From: Epiperipatus broadwayi
Lineage: Eukaryota > Onychophora > Udeonychophora > Euonychophora > Peripatidae
Direction: 5' to 3'
Assembly (NCBI GenBank): GCA_028023455.1
Contig: JAQFVV010006220.1
Coordinates: 7,793,852 to 7,857,851, forward strand
Length of the DNA stretch: 64,000 nucleotides
In this document: positions 37,201 to 47,646 of the stretch, one piece after another
How positions within the stretch are numbered: position 1 is the stretch's first letter
Layout of the letters: each line of letters begins with the position of its first letter
Position numbers and translations under genes: made by a program
Notes under the pieces: generated by a model
Told to the model about the DNA's origin: nothing
Databases searched by the model: none
The model's input: the letters and a program-made list of their open reading frames with translations, nothing else

Positions 37201-38866
37201 TATCTCCAAATTATTAATTATCTAAGTTTCTAATCCTTATAAAAAATTTAAGCAATTTTTCTCAGATGTTTTTAATGAACTATTGCAATTATTCTTTTTT
37301 CTTGTATTTTTAATTGTAAATAAAAATAATTTTTGAAAATAGTATTAACATATTTTAAATATAACAAAATGAATGATTAATCATTTTATTCAATATGTAT
37401 TTTAAAATTTATAGTTATCATCATACAAATCACCATGTATCTAGAAAATTTCTACTACAGCTTTGATATGATATATATTTTACTGTATAATTATAATCAT
37501 TGGGTAACATGGAATCTAATATTAGAAACCTAACAAATACACAAAAAACAATGACATATCACATATATATGTGTACTTGAGTAATGAACCAAATGTTGGT
37601 AGTAAATATTTCAGCAATTCTTTACTTACATCTAATAAGTAACGAGTGCTAAAATATTTAGTAATAGTATTTACCAAGACCAGAAATTACATATAATATT
37701 AGAAAAATGCTGTATTTGACTACATTATATTGAAGCAGTCAGTCTTAGCTTAAGATTGAGCTTCATAGTTCCATCTACTAACCTGTGTTTAAACCCTATA
37801 TCCCATCCTGCTCCTTTTGTCGTGTATGTATATTTTATATATACATTTGAGATGCGCACCTACATCTTAAAATTTTAACTTTTAATTTAACATTTTTATT
37901 ACTATTAATTTTATGATTATTAATTCTTTTTATTAAAATACATAGGTGCAGCTCAAATATATATATATATAGGAGCAAAATACTAACAAAATATTGATTT
38001 TTTTGTAAATATTTTATTATATCTCATTTGTACAACTTTTTCTTTTAAAGTTTTTTTTTTTTTTTTAAACTGTATATATTGTAAAATCCAATATGGAAGA
38101 TGCTACAGTTGATTGTCTAAAAATAATTAAAGAGTTGGAAACACTATTGTTTTAATCTGGGGAAGGTATTTTTAATTAAAGTTTTACTTAAAATAACATG
38201 GAGATTAAGATTAAAGATTTCTTTTGATTATAAACATTTTTCTCAAATCTATTTCTAATCTGGAAATAGATTTGAATTTATTTTGGACGTTATCTTACTG
38301 TTGCATCTTCAAAAACAAGCGATAAGGAAAAAGTATAAAATGGCTGTATTTTGAATCAGATGGGATTAGCTACTATTGAGATAACTGATTGTAAACATAT
38401 TACACGTCGCTTGAAACTTAAAATGATGTAGTAATAAATCCACCACCTTTCTCGGCCCTGTTGGGTCATCATCTGCCGCTGTCGTAATATCATGCTTCCA
38501 TAGAATGAAGTAAGAGCCCGACTGGAAAATTTTGGAATGCTGAATAAAAGCTTGCTGTTATTTAAGAACCAATTGCCATGCATGAGCAGACTTTAAAATA
38601 TGGACTCTTAAAAATAGTGCAAGGTAACTTTTTAAGCCGTCACCTCAAATTAAATCTAGCTTAACTCATCTATCAAGATTTCTTCTAATATGTGATTTAA
38701 CTTTGTTTTTGTTTTAATATGTAATTTGCTCTTAAGTAATTTCTTTGAATTTAATTCTCTCACGTATGCTCTTAACTTTCCTTAACTTTGGTGCGGTCAT
38801 TTATTTATAGTTATTTATTACTTGATTTTATATGTATGCTTGTATTATTAATTTGCCAATCTCAAG
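37201..38866. other. Intron 3, AT-rich with a less AT-rich patch
   Basis: A 34-base inverted repeat (AAATCTATTTC ... GGAAATAGATTT) lies at about 38244-38277. The patch 38400-38600 has higher GC and an open minus-strand frame (38356-38583) I do not recognise; it may be retroelement-derived. Confidence 0.4.
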
Positions 38867-38991
38867 CAAACTGGCGAGCTTAATTTATAAAAATCTTTTC
38901 TGTCATTTTTAAGGAAACCTTTATGAAGCAAGTTATTAACATCCCCTTCTAAAACATAAATCATTATTAATTAATACGCTCGCCAGATTGT
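38867..38991. repeat. Short terminal-inverted-repeat structure
   Basis: CAAACTGGCGAGCTTAATT (38867-38885) and the inverted AATACGCTCGCCAGATTGT (38973-38991) match at all but two or three positions. They enclose about 90 bases without an ORF. Could be a tiny MITE. Confidence 0.55.
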
Positions 38992-39460
38992 TTTTCGAGT
39001 CAACATTTTATTTATGTTTTAGTATAAAAAAATATTTGTTTAAGTCTGGATTTTCTACCCGGGGTGAATCCAGAACTCTAGCTAATTAACGCTTTGAAAC
39101 CTTATTTATTTTATAAATGTTATTCAATACATACTCTTAAAATATCAAATACAATACTTATATATTCCATTTATTGTAAAATCAACGAAGATGGGATCGA
39201 TTTATTTTAAATAGCAGAAAAAGGGATGGGGGGAAATCTTAATGTTTCTTTTACTAAATAAAATCTTAATGTATTAGAGAAATCCCTCTATATATATTAT
39301 AGCGGCATAGCATATTATTTATACAAATTATGGCATTCAAACTAGGGTCATTTATTTTTAAAGCAGTAAAACTTTTTCAATGTCATTAGTGACATTTATC
39401 ATTACTGCATTACTGACATTTGGCCTATCTTCGTGATTATATATATATATGTGCTTCTTA
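38992..39460. other. Intron 3, non-coding
   Basis: No gene. TGGATT ... AATCCA hairpin around 39049-39070. Confidence 0.5.
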
Positions 39461-39805
39461 ATCTGGGGGTTACGACAAGTTCGAACCCATAGATTTCTTC
39501 TCAAGTCTTGTCCCGAGGATAGTTGAAACTACCCAGGACCATTTAGGTCGTATAAAAGGGCCTCTGGTGGTGATCCCTAAGTTTGGCACACGCTATGCCC
39601 ATCCACATTTATTTTGTATAAAATGCCTGGCCATGATCCCTAAGACTGGCACATGCTATGCTTATCTACTTCGTTCTCATCCAGAAGCACAAGCGTTTCC
39701 TCTTAATTATTTTTGGCAACAGTACCGCAAACTTCTTCGTATATTTATTTCTTTTGCTTCATGACCCAGTTTTAATGCTCTAATATTAAAAGTGCGCTAT
39801 GCCTA
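39461..39805 (+). repeat. GC-richer repeat with TATA-like box and 62-bp tandem units
   Basis: TATAAAAGGGCC at about 39551-39562 is a good TATA-box match. It is followed by two tandem units (TGATCCCTAAG at about 39570 and 39632, each with CTGGCACA- or TTTGGCACA-like text and GCTATGC) and a third partial GCGCTATGCC near 39793. Composition differs sharply from the intron. Could be a solo LTR or the promoter part of a retroelement; no terminal duplications were identified. Confidence 0.4.
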
Positions 39806-40959
39806 AAATATATATAAATGCCAACTACTTCTAGTTTTATTAATTAAAATTATTTCAGTCTTATACAATCCCACCATCGTAACTTATTTCTGTATTTAAG
39901 AGTATCTATATGCCTTGGGAAAAATAAAGCGTTCATCTTACCAGCACTAATTAAAAGAATTTTCAGTAAGCATTTTGTTATATAATCAAATGTTTTCAAA
40001 TGTATTTTATTTATTTTCACGACTGTAATGGCATGAAAATAATTTATCTTATATCTGTAATGAATCCCAGAACGCTCCCTGAAATAATGCTAGTCACCAT
40101 GTTTCAGAACCGTAATCCAAATTGTTAATAGCAATTTTATGCGAATTCTTTGTAATAGTTGATTGGCATCTTAATATTGAACCCACCAAAGATGTGTGCT
40201 TATTTATAATATATTATTTAGCTAATAAAGAGCATATGAGAAATAATCGCGTGAATGACAATATATAATTATCTATCATTTGGTAGACTTCTTGCTCATT
40301 CACGCACATACTAATGTACTTAATTTATAAATGTATGTAAATAATTTGTCATTATATGAAACTAATTTTTATTATCTAACTTATTTGAGTAGTTCGAATT
40401 CCTCTTTTCTCCACTTCCAAATGTTCAGCCATGTTGATATATATTTTAGTTTAGTCATAGTTAATAGATGTCTCATTGTTTTGCTCAGCTTTGCTAGTCA
40501 GCCGGATTAAAATTAATTCTCATGTACCATCACTATTATGTTATTCATTAGTTGTTTGATCTGGTGCTTAGAGAGTGGGTTCGAATTCAGGCTGGTCCCT
40601 GACCTAAATCTCAGGCTTGACTGGGTTTGAAGTACATTTTGTGAGTTCCAGCTCATGTTAGATGGATAAACATGTTTTGACCGGTACAATATATATGTCC
40701 ATCCATATGTGAAAATTAATCGTTCAATATTTTAAAAAAGATTACAAATAATATTTAAAAACATATATCTTAAAAATACAATTGAAATATGATGCACTTT
40801 TGCTTAAGCATTTGTATGAGTAATTTGTGTGTGTATATATTTGAATATATGTACTGCATCTATTAGAATTGAAACAATATAAAATTTTCAGAACATCGTC
40901 TATATTATTTTATCATTTATTATAGGATTAAGAACGTGAATCAATCTCTGCAAGACATG
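39806..40959. other. Intron 3, AT-rich with a possible SINE scrap
   Basis: At about 40555-40640 GGGTTCGAATTCAGG looks like a tRNA box B, but no matching box A or tail is convincing. Otherwise nothing. Confidence 0.4.
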
Positions 40960-42069
40960 TTTTAGCCCATCACTCTTTTCAACTATACCTTATGATGTGA
41001 CCAGTTACTATACTAATACAACAGAAAGCAGAATAATATCCATCATTGTTCTGAATAGTCTTGAGATTGATGTTCTCCCCAAATACTTGGAAACACATCT
41101 GTGATAATATATGTGCAATGTGTCGACGATGTCTTCATCTGTGCTCCAGAATTCCAAATTAATAACATCAAGCAAAGGAATCTGCATTAACCTGAACCAT
41201 AGAACAGGAAGATTCCCTCAAAGGAATAAAGTTTCTCAACCTATGCATTCAAAGGGATAGTGACCAATTAAATTGTAAAATGTTAATCAAACCCATTGGA
41301 ATCAGAAGTATTATACTTTTTGAATCCATAAACTCCCAATGCACACAAATATGCTGGTCTGAAAACATTTTTATATAAAAATCTAAACTTATGCAAGTTA
41401 GAATCAGACCATAAGTCTAACATTGAAAAATATATTAATGAATTATGTCATGCTGGATACAATTATAGGACACATCAATATTTCTCAACAAATGTTACAA
41501 GAAAATCAAAGCTAGATCGATACCATCTGGCAAGCCCTGGATATCTTTCCCCTATATGCCTAAAGTCTCCTGAAGTATAAATGAAATTGCTCTGATTCAT
41601 TTAGGGGCAGTCTTTGAACCCCACCTGCTGTAAACTGATTGATCAATAATTTCAAAGATAAACTTCCCACTGAACATATCCCCCACACTGTTTACAAGAT
41701 TTCCTGCAGTCAAACTAGCTGCAATGCTGTCTATTTTGAATAATTACATGACAGTTTTACAAGATTGTATCAACATTAATATCTCTATAGCCAATAAACA
41801 TCACATGATCACTATTTCTTATGCTTGCTATAGACAGTTTTGTCTGTTTTAATATCTCTATAGAATAGCTAAAAGCAATGCAGATCACAAAATCCATATT
41901 TCTAGAGCACAAAAACAAACTTGGCCTCACCTTCGAGCCTACATCAGCTAGCATGGTGTGCATAGAAAAAAATGATTCTAAATGCAAGGTAAAGGAGGTT
42001 TGGCATATTGCCAATAATGCTTACTCTATAAGTAAAAAGGAATGCTTTTTCACCCTCTCTAAAAAGTAA
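40960..42069 (+). pseudogene. Penelope-like retroelement (RT plus GIY-YIG) remnant
   Basis: Several short frames in order on the + strand match the pol protein of Penelope-like elements. An RT segment YDVTSYYTN (about 40988-41015) corresponds to the FDVxSLFTN-like block. The catalytic VDDVFI is at 41122-41139. FLNLCIQRDSDQL and the following KPIG block correspond to the FLDLxIxRD region. CHAGYNYRTHQYF follows. VYKISCSQTSCNAVYF (about 41687-41735) is the start of a GIY-YIG endonuclease, and FLEHKNKL ... CIEK (about 41898-41975) is its later part. Frames shift repeatedly, stops are present, and the stretch between the first two RT blocks is shortened. It is sense-oriented in ARFRP1 intron 3. 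Confidence 0.75.
41776..41863. mobile_element. 58-bp insertion with 15-bp target duplication
   Basis: TTAATATCTCTATAG occurs at 41776-41790 and 41849-41863 and brackets 58 bases that interrupt the Penelope-like endonuclease. The insert (ATCACATGATCAC, TTTCTTATGCTTGC) matches the arm of the foldback family at 15357. So a family member inserted here after the Penelope-like copy, with a duplication length usual for retroposition. Confidence 0.75.
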
Positions 42070-42486
42070 ACCATATGACTCATTTGTATATATTTACATA
42101 AAATTTACATTATATCTTATACCCACAATTCTTTCATCCACTAGTTATTACTATGAATATGATTTCAAGATTAAGATATCGAAAACTGCTCAGCGTAAGG
42201 TAATAAAAACTTTTATTCTTAAGCTTTTCTTACTTAGCATTTTTAGCGCTTATAATTTAATTACAATTGTATAAGAAAAATTAACCAATACATATAGAAT
42301 TACAATTTTATTCTTATTTAGATATCAGTAATATGATCTGTTTGTTGGAAAAAAATTTGAATGTTTAATTTTGATATAGTATTTTATTAAAAGCCTACTT
42401 CACCATAGTGCTCTGAAGATTTGATATTGTTTCAATTTATTTCTTACATTTATAACACCATTTTTTGTTTATTATATCCTGTAATG
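42070..42486. other. Intron 3, non-coding
   Basis: AT-rich; no features. Confidence 0.6.
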
Positions 42487-44220
42487 CAGTGTTTCTCAAA
42501 TTTCAGATATCTATATATTCCTTTAAAATTTTCATTATTATTAAGTATACCTTATTGAAATAAAATAATTATAAATAATAAAAAAGTCTATTTTATTGTG
42601 AATATTTATTTTACTTGAATTTAGTACATTTAACAAAAAGTGACAATGGAATAAAATTTTTAAAGATACTATAAATTTTTACTATTACTGAAAAAATGAA
42701 ATTGATTATGGTGGGATAAAATTTCTTCAAAATTTGTATTTGTGATTGTAATTTTCAATCTCAAGTACAGCTCAACATCTTAATTGAGTTCTTCTTCATT
42801 TTTATTGTGGGTGAAAAATTCAACTTTAACAGAAAAATAAATTTTAGAGCTCTTATCTGTTAATTCATGAAATTCATTCTAAATTTATAGCCAAAATGAT
42901 AATAATATATTCTTGTGTTTGTTTAGGAAATCATCAGGAGCAGATTATAAAAGTTGTTCTTCAATTGGCAATTATCTTTATCTTTTTGTTATAGATATTG
43001 AAAGGATATATTATCCACTCATTACTAAATATCCAATTCAGAGGAATACTTTTATAAATGCATTTGTAAATGCTACATGAAAGTAATTTTCATACCATCA
43101 TCAATTTGTTCATTTGAACTTGCAAGCAATTTTTTGTATTTATGCATAAAATTTTCCATCACCATTGTGCTTTTAACATAACTTTATCTTGCTAAGATAT
43201 AGCTTCCTAAAAAATAAATATGAGAATATTTTATCATCATTTTGGCTACAATATAGAATGAATTTCCTAAATTAACAGATAAAACTCTTAAGATTTTTTT
43301 TCCTATTTCTAAGTTCTTATTTATGCAAAGGCGAATGTGATATATAAAAATTTTCTTGCTTGTAAAGACAAATTAAGATTAAAGATTACAGCAAATTTAC
43401 CTGTCAATATACTAACTGAATGATTCATTTTCAATTATGTAAATCTTTTGTCAATTCAAAATTTTTATCAAGACATTTTTATTGTCCATTCAGAATTTCA
43501 AATAAACAAGAAAGGAATTTCCACGAAAAAGCCAATGAACTTGATATGCAAAAAAAAAGTTTGTAGGTTTACTCCCATTTTTTCACAAAATTAAGTCTGG
43601 CATTAAGAGGAAGTTTTTTAATTTATGATTTTTATAGCTTCATCTAGAACTTTTCTTAGGTCTGTAGACATCATATACATAGATCAGAGCCTCCTTATGT
43701 ATGTGGCAATGGGTCAACTTTGTATTTGGTGAAAAATCTGATTTTACTCTATCTGTTTTTATTTCATCGCAACTTTTCCAATGAAACTTGTTTCAATGAT
43801 TAAAAGTATATTTATATTAATTAATATTTCTTCTTTTGTTGTATATTCTATCAAGGATTGACAAAATAAAAGACCATTATGAACTTTTGGATTTTTGTAT
43901 GTAATATGCACTAGAAGCTTTGCAAAATTTGTAATATTGGTGGGTTTATTGACAGTAATAACTCTTACATATAATGGTAATAATATTTATATTTTTTGCC
44001 ATCTCACAGATTTTTTGAAGATGAGTACTATTTGAAAAGCAATTGTAGTCAAAAGACTTTTTGCATGATCTCTGATCATTCTTTATTAAAGTTTTACCAA
44101 TTATTTCCACTGCATCACTTTTGGTTTTTAGTAATGAAGCAAACAATGTGAAGTTTGTGCATTTATCATACAGATAATATAGAATATAGCTGTTTAAAAT
44201 TGTCTTGGAAATCATTTAAT
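42487..44220 (-). pseudogene. hAT transposase pseudogene (FAM200/ZBED-like)
   Basis: A hAT-like terminus CAGTGTTTCTCAAATTT starts at 42487. On the minus strand, coding fragments follow the order of FAM200/ZBED-type hAT transposases. An N-terminal block LLKTKSDAVEIIGKTLIK is at about 44140-44085. The conserved H-C-H-I-H-K-E-A-L block is at about 43713-43680. A following helix ends at CEKMGVNLQT, and the V-H-W-L-F-R-G block (usually RWLSRG) is at about 43515-43540. Stops and shifts break the frame many times. The right-hand terminus and target duplication were not found, so the element is truncated or decayed there. Confidence 0.65.
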
Positions 44221-44744
44221 ATTTTATCTGGTAAATTAAATTTATTTACAATCCAAGAATGAAAATTATTAATAGTATGCTAACAAGATTGTCAAAAGGG
44301 AAAACTTTTACAATACTAACTAAAATCCTGCAGATATATTTTAATAAGGTATGATTTAATTAAAGTTAATTATCCCAAATATTTAAAGATATCTATACCC
44401 ACATTTTTAGTTCATATAAATATTTTAACTCAAGTTGATATAAATTAGCTGATACCATATTCAACTATTTTATCTATTCCATTACAATATATGTATGTGT
44501 GTGTGTCTGTGTATCTTTATGTATTTATTGAGTTTTTTAATGTAAGACTCCAGGGCATCTAAGGGATTTGATTAGAATTGGAGATCAGTCAACTTTTTAG
44601 GCTATAGTGATTTGTATGATCTACAATATATATTTGATTTTACATTATAGAAGTTGAATGGAGTTATTAACCTATTATTTATTAGATGTTTTTTTATCTT
44701 TGTGTTAGCAAATATTATAAATTTATTTATACTTTATATTTCAG
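44221..44744. other. End of ARFRP1 intron 3
   Basis: AT-rich, with a short (TG)n tract near 44493; acceptor TATATTTCAG. Confidence 0.6.
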
Positions 44745-44826
44745 TATTATGCAGAGTGCCATGCCCTTATTTATGTAATAGATTCATCTGATAGAGATAG
44801 GCTGCAAGAATCAAAAAAAGCATTTG
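44745..44826 (+). CDS. ARFRP1: ARF-related protein 1, coding exon 4 (residues 89-115)
   Basis: Encodes YYAECHALIYVIDSSDRDRL and ESKKAF, the strand and helix after switch II. ARF-family proteins have VIDSxDR-R here. YYAE-H is typical of ARFRP1. Acceptor TTTCAG; donor GTATGT at 44827, leaving phase 1. Length is 82 bases. Confidence 0.95.
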
Positions 44827-45060
44827 GTATGTGTTTGATATTTTATGCATTTTTATTCAAAATATAAAAATAATAGTGATAATATAATTATTAATAATTG
44901 TATAATATAATGAAAGTAATTCTATAATTTATTATCTATGCTTTGCACAATTAAAGCCATATTCAGATAGACATAATAATAATTGCAAACTGTATAATGC
45001 TAATCATAATGCAAACTGTGATCATAACTAGCAGTATTTTTTATCAATTTAATTATTTTC

Positions 45061-45283
45061 AACCATTATCAATCCATTGCAGGATAATGGTCTCTCCAGA
45101 TTTAACCTAATTTCTCCAATCTTTAGCTTTTTTTCTCTCCACACTACACTAACACACACTTTCTTATTTCTTTCATCCATCTCACATTTGGTCTCTTTTT
45201 AAGTCTTTTACAAACTCTTGGGATTCAGTTTAAGATTTCAACTGTCCATCTATTGTCATTTTTTGCAGCAATATGTCCAGCTC
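45061..45283 (-). pseudogene. RTE-type LINE, C-terminal end of pol
   Basis: On the minus strand the reading GHIAAKNDNRWTVEIL, then IPRVCK, then KRPNVRWMKEIRK and a late HYPAM matches the closing segment of RTE-clade pol proteins (usual G-H-V-A-R-x-x-D-x-R-W ... P-R ... R-P-x-x-R-W-x-D-I). Four in-frame stops show it is dead. Only this end is present, as expected for a 5'-truncated LINE copy. Antisense in ARFRP1 intron 4. Confidence 0.75.
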
Positions 45284-45452
45284 AGCTCTACTTCAGTCCC
45301 TTAATTAATTTATATTTTTTAGTTCACTGAATAGGACTGTAATGAACTATTCTTATAAGTTGCATCTTTATTGGATTAGGCATTTAAAACAAATGAATGC
45401 TAACTTATAAAAAAATATTTTATGGTGAAACTGGGTTTGGCTTTCATTGTAG

Positions 45453-45587
45453 AAGCAGATCCTATTTTTTTTTCTTCATGTGTCATAGCATTGGCCGGGA
45501 GGCGAACTCACAACCATCTGCAACCAACTACTTGCTTGCAAGGCGGCTGCGATGACCTCTCGGCTAACAACGCTAGACAAGCAGATC
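45453..45587 (-). mobile_element. tRNA-derived SINE with target duplication
   Basis: Between two copies of AAGCAGATC (45453-45461 and 45579-45587) lies a minus-strand tRNA-like sequence with an A-rich tail. A box A-like TTAGCCGAGAGGTC is at 45554-45567 and a box B-like GAGTTCGCCTCCC at 45497-45509. The 5' GCGTTGT and 3' CCAATGC could pair over six of seven positions as an acceptor stem. Box A of the form GCCGAGNGGT and the long variable region suggest a Ser- or Leu-type tRNA ancestor. A second copy is at 10080-10170. Not a functional tRNA: the anticodon and T stems do not pair properly. Confidence 0.7.
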
Positions 45588-47646
45588 ATATTTAAATTAT
45601 AAAATTGCTATAAAAACTGAAAGGAATATAATTGAGAAGTAAAACACAATGAAAACTACAATTAGGCAAGGTGTTGAAATCTTTCGACAAAAAAGGATAA
45701 TGTAAAAGAAATAAAAAGACAGAAAATAAACAGAAATTGGAATTATTATGTATTATGCATAGACATATTTGCTATCTGTATAATCATCCTAAAACTCATC
45801 TGTAATATTTTTTTTTTTAATGGTAATAACATTCAAAATGTTTTATCTTTAAAAGTCTTTGTAATGTTTTAAATTTTAATATCTTTATTATCAACAAATT
45901 TGTGGAAAACATCTATTAAAATGTTATATTTAAGGAGTTGACTTAATTTTTCTTTTAAAAAATTTACTTTCTATTCTTAGAATTTTTATGAACATCGTTT
46001 ATGAAGTTTCAGAAGTGGAATAACTTAAAAGTTCATTATAATTATTTTCCCTTTTAACAGTATTTTTATGTAAGTTATTAGATGTTTTTTTCTCTTTTTT
46101 GGGGATTCATATTTACTTTTGTGTCAAATGATATATCATATTGCTTGTTTTTTTAATAATTACTTGTGTGTATGTGTTTTGTAGAATTCTTTATTTAATT
46201 TCATATATTCAAATCCTTTTAATATTTTTCCAAATTAATTTGTTGATGTTACTAATCTATCTTGTGAAAGTTTATAAAGTATTGATATTTTTTTAAAGAT
46301 AAGATTTACTAAAGCTACATTATTCTTACTTATCAATTTTTGTTGGAGTCCAATACAACTTTTTTTGTTGTTGTTGCAGTTCCTGTGTGTTTTAAATATC
46401 CATTAAGTTTTATACAAATATGATTTTCAATAATTTAATTTCATCTTTTCAGATATACCATTTAAATTTCTCAAATGTTTATTTGTTTTTGAAAATAATA
46501 TACAGTACTTGTTTTTCATTTTTTATTGCATCATCTACAGCTAACTATAATGACTTAAACAATGTAGAGCTGAAACATCAGTCTCTGGTGGTCCCATTTA
46601 TGTGAAAGACAATAAGATTTTTTATTGGTATCCTGCAGCATTTAAGCATCAGAAGTGGCAGGTTGATATTCAGTTTTTGAACCTTTAGCTGTCAAGAGCA
46701 TCTCTCTATCATTGCCCTAATCAAAATTTTAATAAATTCCTTGAGATATAATTTTTCATACAACAATTTAAACAAAGTAATTTTTCATTTATTTTCAGTC
46801 TTGTATTTCACTTTTTGTGGAATAGTTAAAACTTCTTTAATAATATCTGAAAGTTTATTATCTTCATTTATATCCCACCCCCCTCAAGAAAAAAACAATT
46901 TCTTATTACAATAGAAATCTTTTGCTAATGTGATGTTGTATATCTATGTTATAAAGGTATGTCCATAACAATATTGTTATTTTCTTTTTAGTTTGGATAA
47001 TCAAGAGATAATCTTAAAAAGTATTATTGTGTTCACTAAAATATTTATTATTAGCTTTATTATTACACTTGTAATATACTATATATATATATTTTTAGGA
47101 GTTTTTATTACTTCAAATTCTTTTAAGAGATAGACCAGAGATCCAAGTTAGAAAAAAAAAGATGAGAAAAGATTGAAAGCTTAAAGATATGGTTTGGAAG
47201 AAAATGGTAAAGAGAATCAAAATAATTTAGAAATATAGAAATGCTGAAAAGTTACAAAAAGAATTATATTGATCTTATTATTAAGTAAAGCAATTATAAA
47301 AAGATGTATTGGAAGGCAGTGTGAATTCTGAGAGGTAGAAAAAGGAAGAATTTAAAAGACAATTTTAAATAATGAAATAGTTTTGAGCTTTTGAGGATGT
47401 TCTAATCAATGAACAACATGCCTTTGGCAGAAAATTAATAATGGTAATAACATGAAACTGATTAAGTTCATGTGTGGTTGTTTTCTCATTCATGATCAAA
47501 ATTTTCGTTATTTGAACCAAAACAGTAATGTTATTAATTGATGATGATGATGTGATATAAAATGGTCTCAAAGACAGAGTTCTTGAATAAGAATATTGAA
47601 GCGCCCTCTATGAGCTCATTGTGAAAAAGAAGTATTTGAAATATAG
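45588..47646. other. Intron 4, AT-rich
   Basis: No gene. The ORFs at 46420 and 47365 look compositional. (GAT)n microsatellite near 47541. Confidence 0.6.

Noticed and set aside
41757-42014. Minus-strand ORF as a gene
   Set aside because: It is a shadow of the plus-strand Penelope-like endonuclease and spans the nested insertion.
45497-45567. Functional tRNA gene
   Set aside because: Box A- and box B-like words are present, but the anticodon and T stems do not pair, and an A-tail with target duplication marks it as a SINE.
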